Shown in pieces: positions 55,101 through 64,000 of a stretch of DNA of 64,000 bases (positions within the stretch are counted from its first letter, which is position 1; each line of letters begins with the position of its first letter). The position numbers were made by a program, and so were the translations under genes. Below the pieces are notes generated by a model. It was not told the DNA's origin. It saw only the letters and a program-made list of their open reading frames with translations, and did not search any database. Source of the DNA: Prunella strophiata. Taxonomy: Eukaryota > Chordata > Aves > Passeriformes > Prunellidae. The stretch spans positions 9,571,040 to 9,635,039 of the forward strand of contig JAZBQD010000034.1 in the NCBI GenBank assembly GCA_036583965.1. The letters are read 5' to 3'.

Positions 55101-55900
55101 TCGGGCAGCGCGTCGCTGTCACTCAGGCAGGACCCTGCTGCCCAGACTTGCAGTCCCCAGCTCCAGTCACAAGACCGGCCCAGTGCCTTTCCAAAATAGC
55201 CCAGCTGCAATGTATACATCTGGGGAGCTTTACACCTCCCCTGTGCCAGCAGCTGAATGTCCCCTCAGGGGAGCTGGGCACCTTCCTTCTCCACGTGGCA
55301 CCTCCCTCCCGTGGCCCTTTCTGAGGGGCAGCACGGACAAGGGAGAGGGGTGGCTGCATCCCCCGGGGCAGCCCCACATCCTGTGTTTCTGTAAGGGAGC
55401 CCTGCCCTCACGGCTGACACCGGAGACACCTCGGGTGTCACCCAGCAGCATTTGGCTGCCCTGTGCACAGCCACTCTCCCGGCTGCTGCAACCCAATATC
55501 CCCCCAGCTCCCCGGGTACCCGGCCAGGACGGCTGAGCTGTGTGCTGGGGGAAGGCACAGCTGAGCTGCCTGTGGGGTGATCTCCCTTGCACGAGGACCC
55601 CACTGCTGAACCCCAAAGCTGGGGCCAGTGTGGTGTCACCTGTGCCAGCCCAGTCCCTGCATGGGAGAGCGAGGCTGCTTACAGCCAGAAGGGGATGACA
55701 GCAGCAGAGACACAGCTGGGCTGTGCAGGATGGAGGGAGGGAAACCTTCTCTGACAGGGCCAGTGCTCAGGGAATGGGAGGACCCATGCTAGAAACCCGC
55801 TGGCCATGATGTGTCATTGCTTCCCTTGGCATGACGCAGGACTCCCTCGGGAGCAAGTCTGGCAGTGTGACAGATGGTCGTTTCAGGCAGGCAGAGGCGG
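52200..55900. other. No gene seen; upstream side of SYNPO exon 2
   Basis: No conserved exon was recognised. By orientation this should be SYNPO 5' intron or upstream region. A short tandem repeat (CTGAACAGGGGGAGCTGGTACCTCC, about 2.5 copies) occurs at about 53842-53900. Confidence 0.5.
53830..53900. repeat. 27-bp tandem repeat, about 2.5 copies
   Basis: CCTGAACAGGGGGAGCTGGT followed by ACCTCC recurs exactly once and partially a second time. It is a simple local duplication. Confidence 0.85.
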
Positions 55901-55909
55901 AGCGCAGCA

Positions 55910-58900
55910 GGATGGCAGCAGGATGGGCAGCAGGATGGGCAGAAGGATGGGCAGCAGGATGGGGAGCAGGATGGCAGCAGGATGGGCAGCAGGATGGGAG
56001 CAGGATGGGCAGCAGGATGGGCAGCAGGATGGAGCAGGATGGGGAGCAGATGGGAGCAGGATGGGCAGCAGGATGGGCAGCAGGATGGGGAGCAGATGGG
56101 AGCAGGATGGGAAGCAGGATGGGAGCAGGATGGGAGCAGGATGGGCAGCAGGATGGGGAGCAGATGGGAGCAGGATGGGCAGCAGGATGGGCAGCAGGAT
56201 GGGCAGCAGGATGGGCAGCAGGATGGGCAGCAGGATGGGAGCAGGATGGGCAGCAGGATGGGCAGCAGGATGGGAGCAGGATGGGCAGCAGGATGGGCAG
56301 CAGGATGGGCAGCAGGATGGAGCAGGATGGGGAGCAGGATGGGCAGCAGGATGGAGCAGGATGGGCAGAAGGATGGGGAGCAGGATGGGCAGCAGGATGG
56401 GCAGCAGGATGGGAGCAGGATGGGCAGCAGGATGGGCAGCAGGATGGAGCAGGATGGGAGCAGGATGGGGAGCAGATGGGAGCAGGATGGGAGCAGGATG
56501 GGCAGCAGGATGGGCAGCAGGATGGAGCAGGATGGGAGCAGGATGGGCAGCAGGATGGGCAGAAGGATGGGCAGCAGGATGGGCAGAAGGATGGGCAGCA
56601 GGATGGGAGCAGGATGGGCAGAAGGATGGGCAGCAGGATGGGCAGAAGGATGGGCAGAAGGATGGGCAGCAGGATGGGCAGCAGGATGGGCAGCAGGATG
56701 GGCAGCAGGATGGGGAGCAGATGGGAGCAGGATGGAGCAGGATGGGGAGCAGATGGGAGCAGGATGGGCAGCAGGATGGGCAGAAGGATGGGCAGCAGGA
56801 TGGGAGCAGGATGGGCAGCAGGATGGGCAGCAGATGGGAGCAGGATGGAGCAGGATGGGAGCAGGATGGGAGCAGGATGGGCAGAAGGATGGGCAGAAGG
56901 ATGGGGAGCAGGATGGGAGCAGGATGGGCAGAAGGATGGGGAGCAGGATGGGGAGCAGATGGGAGCAGGATTGGCAGCAGGATGGGCAGAAGGATGGGGA
57001 GCAGGATGGGAGCAGGATGGGGAGCAGGAATGGGAGCAGGATGGGCAGCAGGATGGGCAGAAGGATGGGCAGCAGGATGGAGCAGGATGGGAGCAGGATG
57101 GGCAGAAGGATGGGCAGCAGGATGGGAGCAGGATGGGAGCAGGATGGGAGCAGGATGGGCAGAAGGATGGGCAGAAGGATGGGCAGAAGGATGGGCAGCA
57201 GGATGGGAGCAGGATGGGGAGCAGGATGGGCAGCAGGATGGGGAGCAGGATGGGGAGCAGATGGGAGCAGGATGGGAGGCAGGATGGGGAGCAGGAATGG
57301 GAGCAGGATGGGGAGCAGGATGGGGAGCAGGATGGGGAGCAGGATGGGGAGCAGATGGGAGCAGGATGGGCAGCAGGATGGGAGCAGGATGGGCAGCAGG
57401 ATGGGCAGCAGGATTGGCAGCAGGATGGGCAGCAGGATGGGGAGCAGATGGGAGCAGGATGGGCAGCAGGATGGGCAGAAGGATGGGCAGCAGGATGGGC
57501 AGAAGGATGGGCAGCAGGATGGGAGCAGGATGGGCAGCAGGATGGGGAGCAGATGGGAGCAGGATGGGAGCAGGATGGAGCAGGATGGGAGCAGGATGGG
57601 AGCAGGATGGGGAGCAGGATGGGCAGCAGGATGGGGAGCAGGATGGGGAGCAGGATGGGAGCAGGATGGGGAGCAGGATGGGAGCAGGATGGGAGCAGGA
57701 TGGGCAGCAGGATGGGCAGCAGGATGGGGAGCAGGATGGGAGCAGGATGGGGAGCAGGATGGGCAGAAGGATGGGCAGAAGGATGGGGAGCAGGATGGGC
57801 AGAAGGATGGGCAGCAGGATGGGAGCAGGATGGGCAGCAGGATGGGAGCAGGATGGGAGCAGGATGGGAGCAGGATGGGGAGCAGGATGGGGAGCAGATG
57901 GGGAGCAGGATGGGGAGCAGGATGGGCAGCAGGATGGGCAGCAGGATGGGGAGCAGATGGGGAGCAGGATGGGGAGCAGGATGGGAAGCAGGATGGGGAG
58001 CAGGATGGGCAGCAGGATGGGGAGCAGGATGGCAGCAGGATGGGGAGCAGGATGGAGCAGGATGGGGAGCAGGATGGGCAGCAGGATGGAGCAGGATGGG
58101 GAGCAGATGGGGAGCAGGATGGGCAGCAGGATGGAGCAGGATGGGGAGCAGATGGGAGCAGGATGGGAAGCAGGATGGGAGCAGGATGGGCAGCAGGATG
58201 GGCAGAAGGATGGGCAGCAGGATGGGCAGAAGGATGGGCAGCAGGATGGGCAGCAGGATGGGCAGCAGGATGGGCAGCAGGATGGGGAGCAGGATGGGCA
58301 GCAGGATGGGAGCAGGATGGCAGCAGGATGGGCAGCAGGATGGGCAGCAGGATGGGCAGAAGGATGGGCAGAAGGATGGGCAGCAGGATGGGCAGCAGGA
58401 TGGGCAGCAGGATGGGCAGCAGGATGGGCAGAAGGATGGGCAGCAGGATGGGCAGCAGGATGGGCAGCAGGATGGGCAGCAGGATGGGCAGCAGGATGGG
58501 CAGCAGGATGGGCAGCAGGATGGGCAGCAGGATGGGAGCAGGATGGGCAGAAGGATGGGGAGCAGGATGGGCAGCAGGATGGGCAGCAGGATGGGGAGCA
58601 GATGGGAGCAGGATGGGGAGCAGGATGGAGCAGGATGGGGAGCAGATGGGAGCAGGATGGGCAGCAGGATGGGCAGAAGGATGGGCAGCAGGATGGGCAG
58701 CAGGATGGGGAGCAGGATGGGGAGAGGATGGGGAGCAGGATGGGGAGCAGGATGGGAGCAGGATGGGCAGCAGGATGGGGAGCAGGATGGGCAGCAGGAT
58801 GGGGAGCAGGATGGGCAGAAGGATGGGCAGCAGGATGGGCAGCAGGATGGAGCAGGATGGGGAGCAGATGGGGAGCAGGATGGGGAGCAGGATGGGAGCA

Positions 58901-59347
58901 GGATGGGCAGCAGGATGGGGAGCAGGATGGGCAGCAGGATGGGGAGCAGGATGGGGAGCAGATGGGAGCAGGATGGGCAGCAGGATGGGAGCAGGATGGG
59001 GAGCAGATGGGAGCAGGATGGGGAGCAGATGGGGAGCAGGATGGGCAGCAGGATGGGCAGAAGGATGGGCAGAAGGATGGGCAGAAGGATGGGCAGCAGG
59101 ATGGGCAGCAGGATGGGCAGCAGGATGGGCAGCAGGATGGGCAGAAGGATGGGCAGAAGGATGGGCAGAAGGATGGGCAGCAGGATGGGAGCAGGATGGG
59201 CAGAAGGATGGGCAGAAGGATGGGCAGCAGGATGGGGAGCAGATGGGGAGCAGGATGGGAGCAGGATGGGAGCAGGATGGGGAGCAGGATGGGGAGCAGG
59301 ATGGGGGAGCAGGATGGGGGAGCAGGATAGGCAGCAGGATGGGCAGC
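55910..59347 (+). repeat. 3.4-kb minisatellite, 10-12-bp units (GGATGGGCAGCA family)
   Basis: The tract consists of several hundred units of GGATGGGCAGCA and its variants GGATGGGGAGCA, GGATGGGCAGAA, GGATGGGAGCA, GGATGGAGCA and AGATGGGAGCA. Unit lengths of 10, 11 and 12 bp are mixed, so the reading frame drifts continuously. No unit contains a stop codon in any plus-strand frame, so all three plus frames stay open for more than 1150 codons, as do at least two minus frames. This is therefore not coding evidence. The G-rich strand has GG and GGG clusters spaced closely enough for G-quadruplex formation. Pure GGATGGGCAGCA runs occur at about 58,320-58,540 and 59,040-59,130, a sign of local homogenisation. 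It probably lies in a SYNPO 5' intron or upstream. Confidence 0.97.
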
Positions 59348-62300
59348 TGAGGAAGGGGATGCTGGCCCCTTGCAGGGCAGCACAGTGCAGGCTGGGCTGG
59401 ACTCAGGGTGAAATGTGCTTTGTACCCTGGCACAGCCAGCCTAACCCAGCCCCAGAGAGTGTTTGCCCCACCCCACCACCCCCATTCCATGGGGGTTTTG
59501 GTCAGGTTTTGGTGCTCAGCACACCCACTCCCCTCCTCCCACTGCTCAGCCCACGTTCCAGTCCCAGTCTCCAAGAAGCCCTGATGCTCCACAGGGATTT
59601 GCATCCATCAAACATCAGTCTGTGCACTCCAGCCAAGCAGCACTGATCCTGCTCTGCCCTCCTGGCTGGGTTCAGAATTGAATCTGCCCCTTCCTGCCAT
59701 CCCTGAGGGGCCCATCTGACCTGGGGGTCCCGAGCAGACGATCCTGGGAGCTGCCCATGCCCTGGCTGCATGACAGCCCCACGCAGGGCAGGTCCCAGCC
59801 TGTCCTGCCCTTTGCTCAGCTTGAACCCTGACCCCAGCTCCAGCTGCTGCATTCCAGGCAATGAGGACAGCCCCAGCCTGGCTCTCACAGCTGTCCTCAA
59901 GCCCTTCTCAGAGCAGCTCTGGGGAGCAAAGTGCCGGGTTTGCCATGTCCCACCAGCTCAGCCTGATGCAAGCCCATGGTGTCACCAGGGCATGGCCATC
60001 CTCAGGGACCTCTGGCTCCTACTACTGTGGGACAGAGGGTGATCACCCTCAGTAGATCATTACAGGAAGACAGGGATAAAACTGCAGCTCAGCCTTTTCA
60101 AGGCTCAAATGAAATGTAAAAACCAGAGAGATCCAAGAGAGAAGATGAACTGAAAAATCAGGCTCTGGTCAGTGTGACACAGCTGTCCCCAGGACTGGCA
60201 CCACCATGGCTGCGAGGTGAGCTGGATGGGCAGGCCAGGTTCTGGCAGCTTTTGGCTCCACACATCCCTGTCTGCCTGGGGCTGCTCACCTTCATCACCC
60301 ATCCTGCAGGAACATCCCTGCTCTGCAGCCACCAGCGCTCTGGCACAGCAGGTCCCACACCCAAATTTCCCCTCAGAGCTCCAGCAGCAGCTGCCAGAGG
60401 GAGGAAGGGAGGGAGGGCTGGCACAGCGGCGCCTTCACGCATTTCCCAGGCAATACCAGTGCACATTTCCTGGGAGAGGAATGAAGGAACTCTCACTGAA
60501 CAAAATCCTGCTCCTGGAGGCCAGCACTACAGGGATGGGGTCAGCCCTGGATATCAGATGCCTGTTGATGGTTGTGCCAAAATCTGAGTTGGGTGGGGAG
60601 GACAGGGCAGCCTCTGCAGTGGGTTGGGGCTCACCCTGCAGTGGGGTTGGAACTCATCCCACAGCCATGAGATGAGTGGGATGAACTTTCTGGCAGTGGA
60701 GTTACAGCTCATCCTGCAGCCTCACTGGCCCCAGGGAGCTCAGTCTCAGCAGACATAAAGCACAAGACAGCAACTAAGCAGAAATCCCCACAGGGGCTCG
60801 AAAATCCAGTTTGAAACAACCTCAGAGCATTCAGGGCTGCCTGAGCTGGGACAACTGAGTTTGAGCATCTCAACTCCCCAGGGTCCAAACCAGGCTGCAA
60901 AACTTCCCAGGTAATCCTGGGGGCTGGCACAGCCACTGCTGGGTTTCACAGCTGTGTTTGACATTGTCACAACCCTGCCCAGCTCTCCTGAACAGACAAA
61001 CGAGGGGCCGTGACCTGGGGCTGTCAGGATCAGGACATGCGACCTGCCAGTGCAGATCCAAGGCCAACAGCAGACCTGACAGCTCAGCCAAGGTTTGCTG
61101 AACCCAGCAGCTCTGTCCTCCCCACTGTGACCTCCCCCACTGTCACCTCCAGGCATCCCTGAAGCCCTAAATCTCCCTGAAGCACAGAACTGTGCTGCTA
61201 AGAAACAGGGAGCAGCTCCCTGCTGCTCTCAAACCTGCAGCCCTGGCCAGTGTCTCGGCCCCCAGCTCTGATCCCAGGGAGGCAGGACGGGAGCTGAGAG
61301 CAGAGATGGGTGCACACAGCCTGGGAACTGCCAGGACCAGGATAAAGGACATTTTAAGAGCACAGTGACAGAGTGCACACAAGTACAGGGTTTGGCCCCT
61401 CTGAGCCCCACGGGCAGTGCTCGGGTCTGTCCATGGGAAACAAAGAGCATCCCGGGGAAGGGAGTGTTTTCTTTCCAGACCAGGAAAGCAGCCAAACCCC
61501 AGCACATGCCCATTCCCAGGCCTTGGCCCCAGCAGCACAGCAGGCTGGTGGCCTTGGGACATGAGGTCCTTTCCCATCTAGCTCCCCAAGGCTGAGAGCC
61601 CAGCCCATCCAAGCAAGCCAGGAGAGCAGCCCTGCTCTGCTGCTTGTGGGGGCTCTGGGGGTCCTGAGGCCAGGGCAGGACCACCACCTCACTACTCAGA
61701 GGGGTCCCCAAGCATTTTGGGCTGGGGTTTTGTGTGTGTGTGTGTGTGCTCAGCAGCCTGGCTCTCCCTCTGGCAGAACCGTTTGTGCAGTAGGAATAAA
61801 CACGCCGAGGACACATCCAAGCCAGTGCAAACAGCCCCTGACCGAGCTGCTCTCTCCCAACACTCTGTTTTTCTTTCTTTCTTTCTCTGCTTTTCCTCTC
61901 CTCTCTTAACCCCTTCAGGAGCCCGAGGGACCTGTGCCTGGCTGCCCTAGGAGCTGCTGGAGCCAAACCCCATGAAACCCTGGGGGTCTGACCACAAGGA
62001 AGGGCTGGGACAGCAGTGAGGTTCCAGGGTGCCCCCAGGGCACAGGGCTGGTTCTGCTACCCTCAAGTCCCCTGGCTGTTGCTCCCCTCCCTCTTCTTTT
62101 CCCCACTCCTTTTCCCGCCCCTCAGCTCATCCTTTCCCCAGCAGCTCCGGAGGGTCCTGGGGGAAAGGGCTGCTCCCCCTTCCAGTGCCCAGTTCACCCA
62201 GCCAAGCACGGGCTGGATGCTGGCAGGGGGGCAGGACAGAGGAGCCAGGAGACACCCATAGTGAGGAAAGCACTCCAGGGAAGCTCCCCTCCACCCTGCG

Positions 62301-62460
62301 CTCTGCCGGGAGCCCTCTCCATCCTGGAGGCTGCCGTGCTCGTCTCCTGTGACACCACTCTGTCCCCATGGTCACCGCGAGCCATGGCCGGCCAGCATCC
62401 CGCTGGCATGGCCACGGAGCCCAGGGCACCTCTGGTGAGCCCAGGGATGCTCGCACTCGC
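59348..62460. other. No gene seen
   Basis: The sequence is ordinary, moderately GC-rich and noncoding. A short (TG)n run lies at 61731-61749. No conserved exon, RNA gene or mobile element was recognised. Confidence 0.45.
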
Positions 62461-62471
62461 CACGCTCACCT

Positions 62472-62712
62472 CTTTCTCTTCCCCTTTTCTCCCGTGGGGA
62501 AGTAAAGCTGGCTGCTTTCCATGCGCTGCCGGCTGAGCCCGGAGGAGGTCACGTCCTGGCTGCCCCGCGGTGCCCGGAGCCCGGGGTCCGGCCGGGAGCT
62601 GGGGCCGGCAGCGCCCGGCTCTCCTCGGCTGCTCTGCTCCAGCCGCGCAGGGCAGCGTCAACGGGGGGAGAGGGGAGGGAGGAGGGGAGGGGGGAAATGA
62701 AACTTTAATAGC
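62472..62712 (-). promoter_or_regulatory. Candidate SYNPO upstream promoter and first exon
   Basis: On the minus strand a TATA-like CTATTAAAG at about 62705 is followed by a CpG-rich segment. That segment contains an ATG (CGCATGGAAAGCAGCC) and ends in the donor-like AAAGAG/GTGAGC at about 62472. Gene order places this upstream of SYNPO exon 2. There is no family similarity in the possible peptide, so the call rests on architecture only. Confidence 0.3.
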
Positions 62713-64000
62713 ACAGAGCCCCTTTTGTTTCCCAGCATATGGGATATTTCATACATGCTGAAGGCATTAACCACCTATATTCTTCAAGCGCTGGCGGCGG
62801 CTGGGAGCAGCAGCCCTGCACCCAGCTCGGGGCACAGCGTCTGTCCTGGGGGGCTGCAGCAAGCACCCACCAGCCCCTCTGCCCTGGCACCCCTCCCTAG
62901 AAGTGGGGAGACCCTAAATTACAGCCTGGAATACTGCTCTGCTTCACCCAGGATCACCTCCTGCGTGGTTTTGTCACCCCAAAAGAGCAACCAAGCCCCC
63001 AAACTCGAGGCCAAGAAAGGGATGTCCTTTACCCTGAGTTTTTGGACATGCTGTGAAGTGGGGGAAACTAATCCCACCTCCCTGGGGGTCTGAGACCCCA
63101 AACATCCCTCCTGTCCCAGGACATGGCAGAGCCCAAAGTGGCAGAGAGGGGCCGAGGAGGGCTGGTGGCATGTCCCCTCCCTGCCCGAATCCCAAGGACA
63201 CAAGAGCATCCCTGGAGCAGCAAGCAGGCAAGGTGCTGACAGGGAAGGGCTAGGAAATATCCACATGGGATATCCTCATGCTCTTTATCCATTTTCTCCC
63301 CTCTGTCTCCTGTCATGGTGCCTGTAAAATGGGTGACACCTCTTTGCAAGTAGGGAAGGGACATCTCCAGGTCCCGAGCACAGACAATGGCTGCCACTGC
63401 CCCCCTACAGCCCCCTGCAGCCACCTCAGTGTGGGATTGGGGACATCTAGGGTCCTTGGCACTGCATCCTTCCCTTATTCCCACTGAAGAGATGCTGGCT
63501 TCGACCCTCTGGGCAGGAGAGGACATCCACTGGTGGCAAAACTCCAAGTGTGGTCTGAGATGGAGGGGCCACATGTGTGCTCTGTTTTCATCAGATTGGG
63601 TAGATTCCTCAGCACTGGGGCTCCTCATTGGTGCCTACCCCCTGACTGGCACCCATGAGGCCTCCCAAAGCGGGTTCCCCTTCACCAGCCCTGGTGTTTT
63701 TGGCCAGCTAGGGGAAGGAAGGCATGAGCCCACTCACCCAGGGTGCTGGAATATGTTGTCCATCCCATGGAGCCACAGCTCCACTTGTCCCTGAGCCCCC
63801 AGCCCTGCACTACACAGGATGCCCAGTAAATCCTTACTTTGTCCAGTGTTTATCCAGTCACACTCTAATTTGAAATAAAAAACTCAGCCAGTAAAAGGCC
63901 TTTACAGCCCTTCAGAGCTCATAAAGCGGCAGCGCTGGCGGACGGGGGCCAGATGATTGGGGGCTGCTAGGAAAATTTATTGCAGATTTTGGTAACTTAA
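62713..64000. other. No gene seen to the window end
   Basis: No conserved exon was recognised. In mammals NDST1 lies on the far side of SYNPO; none of its coding sequence was recognised here. Confidence 0.4.

Noticed and set aside
55789..59646. Giant open frames of about 1160-1270 codons in at least five reading frames
   Set aside because: They are produced entirely by a stop-free 10-12-bp minisatellite. Mixed unit lengths make the frame drift and no non-repeat domain is attached.

Overview
The window looks like a vertebrate, most probably avian, chromosomal segment. It contains ordinary intron-bearing nuclear genes with CpG-island promoters and AATAAA polyadenylation signals. It also holds a degenerate CR1 LINE fragment, a repeat family typical of birds and other sauropsids, and introns that are short for these genes. 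Species assignment beyond 'bird' is not supported. No CRISPR array, operon, phage or bacterial feature is present.

Five protein-coding genes are recognised, in the order SMIM3(-), DCTN4(+), RBM22(+), MYOZ3(-), SYNPO(-). This is the order and relative orientation of human 5q33.1 read in reverse, so the block is conserved synteny. SMIM3 is a one-exon membrane microprotein (59 aa). DCTN4 (13 coding exons, 460 aa) and RBM22 (11 coding exons, 420 aa) reconstruct with matching splice phases and the same lengths as the human proteins. MYOZ3 (5 coding exons found) and SYNPO (3 coding exons found) are also clear, but one-base reading-frame breaks interrupt them: one in MYOZ3 and two in SYNPO. Two sit at G/C runs; the third can only be bracketed.

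Layout: 1-4370 no gene supported; 4370-6230 SMIM3 and its GC-rich promoter side; 7260-7940 a CR1 fragment whose tail has become a five-copy minisatellite; 7940-20170 DCTN4; 20290-27830 RBM22, starting about 275 bp after the DCTN4 poly(A) signal; 27840-29100 no gene seen; 29110-34700 MYOZ3; 36100-52140 SYNPO, whose 10.5-kb intron holds CpG islands, an unidentified CpG-rich block and a 1.2-kb (GGAA)n/(TTCC)n inverted satellite; 52200-64000 probable SYNPO upstream region with a 3.4-kb minisatellite (55910-59347) and a candidate upstream promoter or exon near 62.5-62.7 kb.

The genes do not form one pathway. DCTN4 is a dynactin pointed-end subunit and RBM22 a catalytic-spliceosome factor, both housekeeping. 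MYOZ3 and SYNPO are both alpha-actinin-associated actin-cytoskeleton proteins. I found no convincing new biological system. The most unusual items are the repeats and the frame breaks.
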